Below, piece by piece: positions 43,302-52,692 of a DNA stretch of 64,000 bases. The notes under the pieces were generated by a model. The model had not been told where the DNA came from. It searched no databases and saw nothing but the letters and a program-made list of their open reading frames with translations. The position numbers were made by a program, and so were the translations under genes. This DNA is from Saprospirales bacterium GYS_P2D. Lineage in GTDB: Bacteria; Bacteroidota; Bacteroidia; Chitinophagales; Saprospiraceae. How positions within the stretch are numbered: the first letter of the stretch is position 1; the number at the start of each line of letters is the position of its first letter. Where the stretch lies: NCBI GenBank assembly GCA_009833045.1, contig WUUP01000004.1, forward strand, positions 1-64,000, written 5' to 3'.

Positions 43302-44420
43302 ATGATCGACACAGCTAAAGAATATATCAAACAATACTTCACGGATGAGCGATTTGGCTACCACTGTCTGGAGCACAGTACGAGCGTCTATGAGCAGGTC
43401 ACTCGGATCTCTCAGGGCGAAGGAGTATCAGATCATGAAATATATCTACTGCAGGTGGCGGCTTTGTTTCACGATACGGGCTATGCTGAGGACCCGAGCC
43501 GACATGAGGAAATAGGAGCCGATATAGCGGCAGATTTTTTGAAAGGGCAGGGAGCCTCAGATGAGGATATCGCTCAGGTGAGACGCCTCATCATAGCTAC
43601 TCAGATGGATCGAGAGCCGACGGGTCTACTGGAGCAGATCATCCGTGACGCAGATTTGGCACATATAGGCTCAGAAGTATTCAAAGAAAATACCCTCAAG
43701 CTCAAGCATGAGAAAGAGCATCTTCTCGGATCTGCCATGGACGAAGAGAAATGGCTGGAGAATAATATCGCCTTTTTGGATCAACACAAATGGTATACTA
43801 AATCAGCTAAAAGTCTCTACAACAAACAAAAGAAAGCGAATCTGAGTGCCCAAAAGAAAAAGCTAAAAGCGCTGCAAAAAGACAATAAAGTCAGCAAGCC
43901 CGAAAAAGGCGTTGAGACGATGTATCGTGTCGCCCTGCGCAATCATAATCAGCTCAGTAAGATCGCCGACAATAAAGCGAACATCCTACTCTCTATCACA
44001 GCGATCATGCTCTCGCTGATCTTATCTAACCTGACCACCAAAATTGATAGTAATCCGGAGTTTCTCGTACCGACGATATTGATCATTGTGGTCAATCTAT
44101 TCACCATGTTTTATGCAATATTGGCCATTAGGCCCAATATCAACTCAGTGCCATACTCCAGAGAAAATTTTCTCAAGAACAAGGTGAATATTCTCTTTTT
44201 TGGCAATTTCAATAAAATGTCCATTGACGAATTTGAGTGGGGGATGAATCATCTCCAAGAGAACCGAGAACTGCTCTACAATTCGCTATCCAAAGATCTC
44301 TACTATCTGGGTGGAGTACTGGCTAAGAAGTATAAATACCTCAAGATTGCCTATACAATCTTTATGGTGGGATTGATCATTTCTGCCTTAGCGTTCATCT
44401 GGTCATTTGCAATAGCGTAA
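43302..44420 (+). CDS. HD-domain phosphohydrolase fused to Pycsar-effector transmembrane domain (PycTM, DUF5706)
   Basis: A 372-residue protein. N-terminal HD domain: H25 in HCLEHS, H57-D58 in ALFHDTGY, H68 and D116 in IIRDADLAHIG, so the metal site is complete. A charged coiled linker (165-205) leads to RVALRNHNQLSKIADNKANILLSITAIMLSLILSNL, the diagnostic start of the PycTM domain, with membrane helices at about 225-245, 255-275 and 350-370. PycTM proteins are membrane-disrupting effectors in Pycsar anti-phage systems. The HD-PycTM form is common in Bacteroidota without a cyclase gene, and none is adjacent here. Signal-controlled membrane effector or nucleotide hydrolase are both possible. 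Confidence 0.82.
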   Translation: MIDTAKEYIKQYFTDERFGYHCLEHSTSVYEQVTRISQGEGVSDHEIYLLQVAALFHDTGYAEDPSRHEEIGADIAADFLKGQGASDEDIAQVRRLIIATQMDREPTGLLEQIIRDADLAHIGSEVFKENTLKLKHEKEHLLGSAMDEEKWLENNIAFLDQHKWYTKSAKSLYNKQKKANLSAQKKKLKALQKDNKVSKPEKGVETMYRVALRNHNQLSKIADNKANILLSITAIMLSLILSNLTTKIDSNPEFLVPTILIIVVNLFTMFYAILAIRPNINSVPYSRENFLKNKVNILFFGNFNKMSIDEFEWGMNHLQENRELLYNSLSKDLYYLGGVLAKKYKYLKIAYTIFMVGLIISALAFIWSFAIA

Positions 44421-44467
44421 TGGTACTTTTTTAAGAGTCAGGCAATCTTTTATTGAGTTTTTCGGAA

Positions 44468-44836
44468 TTAGTCATTTGCTTCCCACAGCTGAACTTTATT
44501 TCCCTCTCCGTCAAGAATATGGATAAACTTGCCGTAATCGAACTGCTCAATTTGATCAACTACCGTTACACCTTCTTTTTTCAGTTCTATTACGAGTGCC
44601 TCCAAGTTTTCCACTCTATAATTGATCATAAATTCATTTTTAAAGTATTTTGAGTTTTCTTTAAATGGCGTCCACTGTGTTTGTGCTTTTCCAGTGCTGT
44701 CTGGACTTTCATACCACTCAAATGATGCCCCATAGGGATTTGTATCTAAACCTAAGTGTTTTTGATACCATTCGGTGGTTGCTTTTGGGTCTTTGCATTT
44801 GAAAAAGATACCTCCGATTCCTGTAACTCTTTTCAT
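44468..44836 (-). CDS. VOC-family (glyoxalase-like) protein
   Basis: A 122-residue cytoplasmic protein: VTGIGGIFFKCKDPKATTEWYQKHLGLDTNPYGASFEW, then FMINYRVENLEALVIELKKEGVTVVDQIEQFDYGKFIHILDGEGNKVQLWEA. It is clearly a paralogue of the lipoprotein at 15570-16088 but lacks the export signal. The metal-binding Glu of LWEA is kept. Substrate unknown. Confidence 0.82.
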   Translation of the reverse strand: MKRVTGIGGIFFKCKDPKATTEWYQKHLGLDTNPYGASFEWYESPDSTGKAQTQWTPFKENSKYFKNEFMINYRVENLEALVIELKKEGVTVVDQIEQFDYGKFIHILDGEGNKVQLWEAND

Positions 44837-45013
44837 ATGATCAGATCATTTTTTAGTGTGATTGTTTTGAAAGTGAAACTGAGAAAAAGCTTATCAAAGA
44901 TTCATGCTAAAAGTATTGATTCCTTAGTCATGTTTTTTATTTGACAGCCTTATTTTTCAGAGCTGTTGTTTTTGCTCACCGTTATTTTGGCGGTACCAGA
45001 TGTAATCATAGAT

Positions 45014-47527
45014 ATGAATCACAAAATAAAACTGGAGACGGACTATCTCATCATAGGCAGTGGAGCTGTTGGGATGGCTTTCGCCGATGTACTCCTCCAT
45101 GAGTCAGATGCTCGGATGGTCATCGTAGATCGATATGCTAAGCCTGGGGGCCATTGGAATCATGCCTACCCGTTCGTCACACTGCACCAGCCCTCTCAGT
45201 ACTATGGCGTCAGCTCTCGGGAGCTCGGTGCACAGCGCATCGATCAGATCGGGTGGAACAAAGGCCTCTATGAACTGGCCACAGTGGATGAGATCCGTGC
45301 ATACTTCGAGGCGATCATGCGGGAGGATCTCCTACCCAGCGGCAGAGTGGAGTACTATCCGCTCTGTGAGTACGCCGGAGATGGCATATTCAGAGCGATG
45401 ATGTCAGGCCAAGAGTATGAGGTCAGCGCCAAAAAGATCGTGGACTGCACCTATCTTCGTACGCAGGTGCCAAAGCTACATACGCCCAATTTTGAGGTGA
45501 GCTCTGAGGTGCGATTCATGCCAGTGAATGATCTGGTGACTATCGATGAGCCACCGACTGGCTATGTGATCATAGGAGGTGGCAAGACAGGTGTCGATGC
45601 CATCCTCTGGCTACTGAGTCAGGCTGTCGATCCTGCGCTCATTACCTGGGTGATCAGTCGTGATGGCTGGATGCTGGATCGTGAGAATACGCAGCCTACT
45701 GAAGCGTTTTTTGATAAGTCAATGGGGGCGATGGCAGCGCAGATGGAGTGTGCAGCGCAGGCGACTTCCGTCGAAGATTTATTTGATCGACTCGAAGAGG
45801 CAGGTGTATTAGTCCGACTGGATCCGGAGGTGCGACCTACTATGTTTCATGGAGCGACGATCAGCCAGGAGGAGCTATCTCAGCTGAGGCGAGTTAAGAA
45901 TGTCATCAGGCGAGGGAGAGTCCAGGAGATCACAGATCGAGGGCTGCGATTTGCTGATGGCTGGGAGGAGCGACCAGCGGGTCAGGTATATGTAGACTGT
46001 TCGGCGACAGCCATCCGACAGGACATCGAGGTGATCCCGATATTTGATGGCGATACGATCACACCACAGACAGTTAGATCCTATCAGCCGGTATTTAGTG
46101 CGGCATTCATCGCTCATGTAGAGCTCGCCAGAGATACCATCGCTGAGAAAAATCAAATCTGCCAAGTCGTACCACTGCCCAATCATCATACTGACTGGAT
46201 CCCCATGACCATCGCTCAGATGATGAACCAATTTTCGTGGTCTCAGCACAAGGATATTCGCAATTGGCTCAAGAATAATCGACTCGATGGATTCGCCAAT
46301 ATGTTAGCGAATATGGACAGGGAGGATGAGGCTAAAATAGCTATCTTGACCCGACTACGAAACAATGCGCTACCGGCGATGATGAATCTTCAAAAGTTGG
46401 CAGCCAAAGTCACTACCAAAACTATCAACATGAATCAAGCACAATATCAGGTCAAAAAGGATATGTTTTTCAAAGGCGAAGCAGTGGAGCTGCCGAATGA
46501 TTCGTTGACGCTGGGAGAAGGAGATGTCTTAGTGGAGATAGACCGATTTGCCTATACTTCTAATAATATCACCTATGCGGTGGCAGGAGACTTCTTGCGA
46601 TACTGGCAGTTTTTTCCGCCAGTAGGAGAGCAGGCTACAGGCTGGGGAGTGATCCCGGTCTGGGGATTTGCAGATGTAGTCGAGTCTCGATCGGCGGAGC
46701 TGCCAGTAGGGGAGCGACTATTTGGCTACTTCCCACCTGCGACACATCTCAAGATGCATATCGGCAAGGCAACACCAGCCATGATCATGGAGGGCAGTGA
46801 GCACCGCAGGGAGCTGCCAAAGGCCTACAATATGTATCGTCGTGTACATGCAGAGCCAGGCTATGACAAGGCAGCAGATGATGCCAGAGCGATGCTCTAT
46901 CCGCTCTATCTGACGGCCTACTGTATCGGAGGTACGATCGCAGATGCTGACTACTATGGGGCTGAGCAGATTCTCATCCTCAGTGCGAGTAGTAAGACCA
47001 GTATCGGAGTCGGTTATATGTGTCAGGAGCTATCCGATGCTCCTCGTCGTATAGGTATGACCTCGAGCAAAAATCTAAAGACTGTCCAAGCCCTCAATCT
47101 CTATGATGAGGTGCTGACCTATGATCAGGTGGATCAGATCGCTGTGGATGTGCCGACACTCATCATCGATATGTCGGGTAATCAAGGGCTCCTCGTCCAG
47201 CTCCATACTCGTCTCGGTGATCAGATGAAGCATACGATCAATGTAGGCTTGACCCACTGGACAGATGCTCGGCCACAAAAAGGAATCATCAAAGAGCGGA
47301 GCTCTCAGTTTTTCGCCCCGAGCTACATGGTCGAGAAAGCAAGAGAAATAGGACAAGATGTATTTAATCAGAAGGTAGATGCATTCATCCAGAAAGCGGC
47401 CGCCCAAACGCTGAAATGGCTCACTGTCAAAGAAGTCAAAGGGATAGAAGGATTAGCCAATATCCATGCTGCCGTCTGCGAAGGAAAAATACCAGCTGAT
47501 CAAGGCATCATGGTAGCACTGAAGTAA
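45014..47527 (+). CDS. FAD/NAD(P)-dependent oxidoreductase fused to DUF2855 domain
   Basis: About 838 residues from ATG 45014 (an upstream in-frame start at 44966 adds a hydrophobic leader that I think is not real). The first about 465 residues are a flavin monooxygenase-like module: DYLIIGSGAVGMAFADVLL with GxGxxG, GGHWNHAYPFVTLHQPS, and a second dinucleotide motif VIIGGGKTGVDAI. From residue 473 (ATG 46430) the protein continues as DUF2855 (MNQAQYQVKKDMFFKGEAVEL; FLRYWQFFPP; SSKTSIGVGYM; LSGNQGLL-type end). DUF2855 resembles quinone oxidoreductases. The fusion implies that both steps act on one substrate. A terminator follows. Confidence 0.82.
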   Translation: MNHKIKLETDYLIIGSGAVGMAFADVLLHESDARMVIVDRYAKPGGHWNHAYPFVTLHQPSQYYGVSSRELGAQRIDQIGWNKGLYELATVDEIRAYFEAIMREDLLPSGRVEYYPLCEYAGDGIFRAMMSGQEYEVSAKKIVDCTYLRTQVPKLHTPNFEVSSEVRFMPVNDLVTIDEPPTGYVIIGGGKTGVDAILWLLSQAVDPALITWVISRDGWMLDRENTQPTEAFFDKSMGAMAAQMECAAQATSVEDLFDRLEEAGVLVRLDPEVRPTMFHGATISQEELSQLRRVKNVIRRGRVQEITDRGLRFADGWEERPAGQVYVDCSATAIRQDIEVIPIFDGDTITPQTVRSYQPVFSAAFIAHVELARDTIAEKNQICQVVPLPNHHTDWIPMTIAQMMNQFSWSQHKDIRNWLKNNRLDGFANMLANMDREDEAKIAILTRLRNNALPAMMNLQKLAAKVTTKTINMNQAQYQVKKDMFFKGEAVELPNDSLTLGEGDVLVEIDRFAYTSNNITYAVAGDFLRYWQFFPPVGEQATGWGVIPVWGFADVVESRSAELPVGERLFGYFPPATHLKMHIGKATPAMIMEGSEHRRELPKAYNMYRRVHAEPGYDKAADDARAMLYPLYLTAYCIGGTIADADYYGAEQILILSASSKTSIGVGYMCQELSDAPRRIGMTSSKNLKTVQALNLYDEVLTYDQVDQIAVDVPTLIIDMSGNQGLLVQLHTRLGDQMKHTINVGLTHWTDARPQKGIIKERSSQFFAPSYMVEKAREIGQDVFNQKVDAFIQKAAAQTLKWLTVKEVKGIEGLANIHAAVCEGKIPADQGIMVALK

Positions 47528-47534
47528 GATATAG

Positions 47535-47559
47535 AGGAGCCTTTTTAGGCTCCTTTTTT
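47535..47559 (+). terminator. rho-independent terminator, probably bidirectional
   Basis: AGGAGCC / GGCTCCT stem with a TTTTTA loop and a T-run, between the convergent FAD/DUF2855 and PorP genes. Confidence 0.85.
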
Positions 47560-47561
47560 AT

Positions 47562-48482
47562 TTACCATACATACCCCAAAGAAAACTCAAAGGCATTACT
47601 CTCAAGGTCTTGAAATAGCTCATAGCTAATTCCAAGTAAGAAAGAATTAAACTGTGTTGAAGCTGAAATGCCATACGTATGGATGCTACGATCAATACTA
47701 TAGAACGATCCTCTTTTGGTCAGCACTCCTACCTGAATCGAGTGGGTATTTTTTAGGAGCCACTTGCTTTGTAGAGTAGTCAATATTTGATGGTGAGGAC
47801 CTTGGTCACTAAAGAGGATTGAAGGAATGAGATGTAGCGCAGCTGTGACCGGGATATCAGCAAGGGCATGAACACTCTTGCGGATGTATAAATTATTCGC
47901 TCGATTGATATGATATATAGCAGATCCCAACTGAAATTTGAGATTATTTTCTGATTGATACTGCCAAGAGAGGCCTGCTGAAATATCAGCAAATGCTACA
48001 TGTTCTTTAATGTTGGGATCGATTTGACCGCTAAGCCATCTCAGTTCGTCGAGGTCTATTGATCTTCTGTATAAGCCCGCATTTAGTCCAGCGGAAAGCG
48101 TGTGCGTACCATTTTTATCATTCTCTACTTCTTGTGTTATGGAAGTGGAGAAATTGAAGGATCGAGTTGTTAAAGCTGAACTTCCTGCTCGATCATCTAA
48201 AAGATATGACCCGATATTTATCTGTCGACTCGACTTCTTTTCAAATTTATATTCAAAAGATACAGCACTTGACTGATATCCATTACCTCTGAGAACATTA
48301 TTCCATTGTGGACGATGTAGTGCTTGAATTCTTAGATTACCAGAATAGTCGCCCGTCAAAGCAGGATTAGTATTTTGAGATATGGTGCGCCATTGAGTGA
48401 ATATTGCATCTTGAGCGTGGCTCATACTTGTCATCGAGAGGATGATCAAAATGAAAAAGGAAGAATTGAGTGGCCTCTTCAT
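47562..48482 (-). CDS. PorP/SprF family outer-membrane protein
   Basis: A 306-residue protein: signal peptide (FFILIILSMTSMSHAQ), then DAIFTQWRTISQNTNPALTGDYSGNLRIQALHRPQWNNVL, the classical PorP/SprF opening, and a beta-barrel remainder ending EFSLGYVW. Family members insert in the outer membrane and work with type IX secretion and gliding proteins. The usual partner (a large gliding-motility surface protein or PorK/L/M/N) is not in the window, so this is a solitary member. Confidence 0.88.
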   Translation of the reverse strand: MKRPLNSSFFILIILSMTSMSHAQDAIFTQWRTISQNTNPALTGDYSGNLRIQALHRPQWNNVLRGNGYQSSAVSFEYKFEKKSSRQINIGSYLLDDRAGSSALTTRSFNFSTSITQEVENDKNGTHTLSAGLNAGLYRRSIDLDELRWLSGQIDPNIKEHVAFADISAGLSWQYQSENNLKFQLGSAIYHINRANNLYIRKSVHALADIPVTAALHLIPSILFSDQGPHHQILTTLQSKWLLKNTHSIQVGVLTKRGSFYSIDRSIHTYGISASTQFNSFLLGISYELFQDLESNAFEFSLGYVW

Positions 48483-48613
48483 ACGCTATACCTTGTCTGA
48501 ATTAATGCATCAGTCTTAAAAATTAACGAAGATTAATACCAGACATTGCGTTAGCCATGAACTCATCGGACCGGTAGATGTGGCTGCGAGGTGTCAGGAG
48601 GTTTGGTGTTTAT

Positions 48614-49153
48614 TTACCTCCTTCGCTCATAGTGATTTTGTGGTAGCTGATTGACATAGGTCTTAGTAGAGACGAGATCAAACTGCAGGGCACGAGGAAG
48701 CTCTGAGAATAGGGGAGCTCCACCGCCTAATAGGATTGGGATGGTAGATACGATCATCTCATCGATGAGATCTTCTTTTAAGAAGCTCCTGATCGTAGCA
48801 CCTCCATCTATGTAGAGCCTGTGGTGACCATTAGCATGGATCTGGGAGAGGACTTTTGATAGCGATCCATTGACGAGAGTCGCATGATCTTGGTGCGTAG
48901 AAGGTATAGCGCTCATCGTGCGGCTGAGGACATAGACAGGCTTATCATAGGGCCAGGGTATATCAAATCCCATGACCGACTCAAATGTAACCCGACCCAT
49001 GACCAGAGCGTCGATCCTGCCAGTGAATTCTACGTAGCCGAGATCATCATTATCTGGATTTTCGATTGAGTGGAGCCATTCGATGCCGCCATTTTTATCG
49101 GCGATATAGCCATCGATACTGGTCGCTATGAAGATGCTGTTTTTAGGAGTCAT
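48614..49153 (-). CDS. dihydrofolate reductase family protein (RibD C-terminal type)
   Basis: A 179-residue protein: IFIATSIDGYIADKNGGIEWL, ALVMGRVTFESVMGFDIPWPYDKPVYVLSR, LYIDGGATIRSFLKEDLIDEMIVSTIPILLGGGAPLF. This is the RibD C-terminal-domain group, which binds NADPH. It is a reductase of unknown substrate, not a true DHFR. Confidence 0.88.
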   Translation of the reverse strand: MTPKNSIFIATSIDGYIADKNGGIEWLHSIENPDNDDLGYVEFTGRIDALVMGRVTFESVMGFDIPWPYDKPVYVLSRTMSAIPSTHQDHATLVNGSLSKVLSQIHANGHHRLYIDGGATIRSFLKEDLIDEMIVSTIPILLGGGAPLFSELPRALQFDLVSTKTYVNQLPQNHYERRR

Positions 49154-49575
49154 GTGTGATAGATTGATATAGGATAAAATAAATGCGGAGCTATAAATAT
49201 ATAATCAAACGCAGATCTGGTCTTAGATCAACTGTTTGATTTTGCTGATGATCGTCAAAAGTGAGCTCCATCAGGTGCTCATCCCCATGCTGGACCGTGA
49301 CATGCACCGATATCTGAGCTCACTCCTAGGCGCTTGTGATGTGTCACAGCTACTCAGATTATCTGTACTAACTTACTGTGGATAGGCGATGTATAGCCTT
49401 GGCGGCGAATGTTTTAATATTTAAATCCTAATTTCGGTGGAGGCCGCATCCCTAAAAGGGAGGGGGGCATTAGTCTGTTTTTTTACGTCAAGTAGCTACT
49501 ACTCATACTGCAAAGGGATCGATACAAAGGAACGTTATATTTTACACAATAAGCATCTACATAATTTAATATCAA
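49154..49575. other. intergenic region without a recognised gene
   Basis: About 420 bases between the divergent DHFR-like and carboxylesterase genes. It probably holds promoters for both. No hairpin, repeat family member or plausible small gene stood out. Confidence 0.6.
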
Positions 49576-51207
49576 ATGAATCGAATCATCTATATGAGCA
49601 GTATAATAGCGCTCAGCATATCCGCTTTTTGGAGCCAAAATAACAATGCATTCCCTGTACAGGTCCGGGTGGCTAATGGTATCATCGAAGGGGACTATGA
49701 TACTGACGATGATATACAGACCTATCTGGGAGTGCCCTTTGCTCAGCCTCCTGTGGGAGAGCTCCGATGGAGGGCGCCTCAGCCATTAGAAGACTGGGAG
49801 GGCGTCTTAGAGACTAAGACCTTTGGGCCCAGACCTATGCAGCGCAATGTATTCGGTGATATGAAGTCTCGATCTGCAGGGGTATCTGAGGATTGCCTCT
49901 ATCTGAATGTCTGGACACCAGCACGGCGCAACACGACTGGACTGCCAGTCTTGGTGTATTTCTATGGTGGGGGATTCGTCGCAGGAGATGCCTCCGAGTA
50001 TCGCTATGACGGTGAGAGCATGGCTAAAAAAGGGATCGTAGTCGTCACGGTCAACTATAGATTGAACATATTTGGATTTTTCGCTCATCCAGAGCTGAGT
50101 GCGGAGGCAGAGTATGGTGCCTCGGGCAACTATGGCCTACTCGATCAGCAGGCCGCTCTACAGTGGGTCTATGATAATGTCGCAGCATTTGGCGGAGATC
50201 CTGAGCAGATCACTATAGCTGGAGAGTCCGCAGGCTCTATGTCAGTCAGCCTCCAGATGGCATCACCTCTGAGTAGAGATCTGATAGCAGGAGCGATCGG
50301 AGAGAGTGGTGCATCGATACATCCGACAGGTACTCCGATACCATTGGCCGATGCAGAGGCACAGGGCAAGGCCTTCGCAGAGGCATATGGCTATCAGTCA
50401 CTCGCAGAGCTCCGAGCACTGAGTACTCGGGAGGTATATGAGATCTACAATGAGTCCATGCGTTTTGGATTTCCGACAGTGATCGACGGCTATTTCTTGC
50501 CAAAGTCGATACCTGATCTCATGCGTACAAAGGAGCATGCCGACGTGCCACTACTGCTCGGGTGGAACTCTGCAGAGATCCCAGCAGGTGCATTCATGCA
50601 GGGTATGGCCAGCACACCAGATAACTTCAAGCTGAAGATGAAACAACGGTTTCCGAATGACTATGAAGAGGCGCTATCAGTCTATCCACATGCCACAGCA
50701 GAGGATGTCGAGTGGTCAGCGACTCATGTCGCTTCAGATGGATTCATCGTATATGCTACATGGAGATGGTTTGATCTACATCGGGAGTATAGTGATGCAC
50801 CTACCTATCGATATTTATACAGCAAGCTCAGACCACCCCTCAAGGATCATAATCTCATGTCAGGACTGGCAGGTGGAACTCAGGAGCGAGATGACGATGC
50901 ACCAGCACCACCAGCAGCGATCGGCGCTCCACATGCCTGTGAGATCGAGTACTGCCTGGGTAATCTCGATCTCGTAGACGACTACGCATGGACACCTGCC
51001 GACTATCAAGTATCCGAGACCATGCAGCAGTACTTCGCTAATTTCATCAAGACAGGTGATCCTAATGGCGGAGAGCTGCCTCAGTGGTCTCCTGCGTCTG
51101 GAGGAGAGAGTTCAGCACCAGTGATGATCCTCGATGTAGAGAGTCGAGAGGAGCAGCAGACTGATGCTCGTTTTCATTTTCTTGATAAAGTGTGGACAAA
51201 GAAATAA
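49576..51207 (+). CDS. type B carboxylesterase
   Basis: A 543-residue secreted alpha/beta hydrolase. Signal peptide (IIYMSSIIALSISAFW), then ANGIIEGDYDTDDDIQTYLGVPFAQPPVGELRW, EDCLYLNVWTPA, the nucleophile motif GESAGSMSV (S218) and the catalytic His region GAPHACEIEYCLGN. It hydrolyses carboxylic esters in the periplasm or outside. It stands alone, and 105 bases after its stop a class II recombination element begins. Confidence 0.9.
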   Translation: MNRIIYMSSIIALSISAFWSQNNNAFPVQVRVANGIIEGDYDTDDDIQTYLGVPFAQPPVGELRWRAPQPLEDWEGVLETKTFGPRPMQRNVFGDMKSRSAGVSEDCLYLNVWTPARRNTTGLPVLVYFYGGGFVAGDASEYRYDGESMAKKGIVVVTVNYRLNIFGFFAHPELSAEAEYGASGNYGLLDQQAALQWVYDNVAAFGGDPEQITIAGESAGSMSVSLQMASPLSRDLIAGAIGESGASIHPTGTPIPLADAEAQGKAFAEAYGYQSLAELRALSTREVYEIYNESMRFGFPTVIDGYFLPKSIPDLMRTKEHADVPLLLGWNSAEIPAGAFMQGMASTPDNFKLKMKQRFPNDYEEALSVYPHATAEDVEWSATHVASDGFIVYATWRWFDLHREYSDAPTYRYLYSKLRPPLKDHNLMSGLAGGTQERDDDAPAPPAAIGAPHACEIEYCLGNLDLVDDYAWTPADYQVSETMQQYFANFIKTGDPNGGELPQWSPASGGESSAPVMILDVESREEQQTDARFHFLDKVWTKK

Positions 51208-51254
51208 GCAAGACGCATATCTTCACTCAAGGGTGAAAAGAAGCTCAAATGTGG

Positions 51255-51301
51255 AGAAAAATAGATCAAAAACATGGGATTTGATCAGGTATAAATAAGT
51301 T
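51255..51301 (+). repeat. class II element, copy 3 (attI-like junction)
   Basis: Aligns gap-free over 44 bp with 6353-6399 and 18739-18785 (ATAGATCAAAAAC, seven variable bases, TTTGATC, GGTATAAAT), ending at GTT (51299-51301), after which the sequence is unique to the cassette. Confidence 0.78.
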
Positions 51302-52539
51302 CTGTATAATTAAAGTGAAGCTTAAAATGAATAAATTAATCTTTGTAATCATATTTCTCGCATCTCAGATTCTAATTTATTCCCAAGTGGCAGATACTAC
51401 AAGTAATGGAGGAATTGAATTTTATATACATGAAGAAGTGACAAATGCAAATGGAGAAGTAGAAAAAGAAATTATACAATTATGGCAGAACTATATTTCT
51501 GACGGTAATTTCGAGGATAAGAATTCCCCCTATTGGTCGTTTGAAAACATGAAAGTTCCAGACGAAAACTTTTGGGCGATAGGGATAGATAACCTTGGAG
51601 AGAGAAATTATAAAGTCCAATGTAAAGTAATAGGAATTTTTGAAGTTGAAAATGGTTATTGGTCTTTGATTAGTTCCTTCTCCCATATGGATGGTTCAGG
51701 AGAAATACATCTTGATGTCATATCAGCTGTTTATGCAAAAAAAATTAATGGAAAATACCTATTAGTTAGTAGTGCAGAGTACCTGAAAACGGTCTTTGAA
51801 TATCGAAGAATCGGAAATATCAATTATTACATCCATCCATTTCATAAGTTCAAAGAACAGGAAGCAGAGCAAATGAATGCCTTTAATTTGAAAATGGCAG
51901 AAGAATTTGGAGTAGAACCTCTTGAATTCGATTATTTTGTTGCCAGTAATGCACGAGATATTGCCCGGACTTGGGGGTACGAATATATGAACCGTATGTA
52001 CAATCCAAGTGGTAAAGGAGGTATTGCAAGTTGGCAAAATATGATAATATATTCGGGTAATAATTCTTCGTATTTCCCACATGAATTAGTGCATTTATAT
52101 ACCTTTCATGTTGTACCAAAATATCCCCATTTTTGGGTTGGAGAAGGAATAGCCACATTTTATGCAGGAACTTCGACATATTCTTTTCAAGGGCATATGC
52201 AGAAATTAAAGGAATTTTTGAATAAGAATCCAAATTATGATTTATCCGATATTACTACGTTGAATAAAACTATTCCCAATGGAGAACATGCTTCGGATTT
52301 TCGATATGTCCTTGGAGCATTTTTAATGAGTAAGATATATGAAAAAGAAGGAGTCAGGGGTATGGTCGAGTCCTTGGAATATGGTATTACTGATGAAGAT
52401 TATTTTCAACTTCTTTATGATAAATTAGAGATCAACAAAGATGATTTTGATGAATATATTAAGGAAGAAATGAAAAACTATACAGAACAATAGGTATGAT
52501 GTCCATGCTCCTATCGTCGCACGGCACATACCAAGACCG
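51300..52539 (+). mobile_element. integron-like gene cassette 6
   Basis: A 1240-bp unit from the class II junction to site G. Its start GTTCTGTATA is a perfect 10-base complement of TATACAGAAC (52479-52488), which lies inside the end of the coding region. Confidence 0.82.
51327..52493 (+). CDS. secreted HExxH (gluzincin-like) putative metallopeptidase (cassette cargo)
   Basis: A 388-residue protein from ATG 51327 (GTG 51315 is an alternative). Signal peptide (LIFVIIFLASQILIYS), an N-terminal beta-rich part, then the zinc site HELVH (252-256) and, 17 residues on, E273 in VGEGIATF, the layout of MA-clan peptidases such as M1-like or peptidase-MA families. The spacing is a little short for M1. 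The C-terminus is helical and TPR-like. The last residues (YTEQ) are coded by the R'' box of site G. AT-rich. Confidence 0.7.
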   Translation: MNKLIFVIIFLASQILIYSQVADTTSNGGIEFYIHEEVTNANGEVEKEIIQLWQNYISDGNFEDKNSPYWSFENMKVPDENFWAIGIDNLGERNYKVQCKVIGIFEVENGYWSLISSFSHMDGSGEIHLDVISAVYAKKINGKYLLVSSAEYLKTVFEYRRIGNINYYIHPFHKFKEQEAEQMNAFNLKMAEEFGVEPLEFDYFVASNARDIARTWGYEYMNRMYNPSGKGGIASWQNMIIYSGNNSSYFPHELVHLYTFHVVPKYPHFWVGEGIATFYAGTSTYSFQGHMQKLKEFLNKNPNYDLSDITTLNKTIPNGEHASDFRYVLGAFLMSKIYEKEGVRGMVESLEYGITDEDYFQLLYDKLEINKDDFDEYIKEEMKNYTEQ

Positions 52540-52545
52540 TTCCCA
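52480..52545 (+). other. attC-like recombination site G
   Basis: R'' box ATACAGAAC overlaps the 3' coding end. Arms GGTATGATGTCCATGC and GCACGGCACATACC, centre TCCTATCGTCGCAC as in sites A and C, right box GTTCCCA (52539-52545). Confidence 0.72.
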
Positions 52546-52584
52546 CTCATTCCCTAAAAGAAAAATCAGATTTAACAAAAAGAG

Positions 52585-52672
52585 CTAACGGTCAAGCAAA
52601 AATGAGTTCATCAATTATGTTAAAATTATCAAGTGTAAATAAATGATAAACAATCAAAATTTTGACCGTTAG
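52585..52672 (+). other. 88-bp inverted-repeat element, possibly a second attC
   Basis: CTAACGGTCAA (52585-52595) and TTGACCGTTAG (52662-52672) are perfect complements 66 bases apart, and the right arm ends in a GTTAGTC box as in site F. The box does not complement the start of the preceding unit, so it may be a decayed or foreign site. It precedes two further AT-rich genes. Confidence 0.5.
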
Positions 52673-52692
52673 TCAGAATTAAAAAGTAAAAA

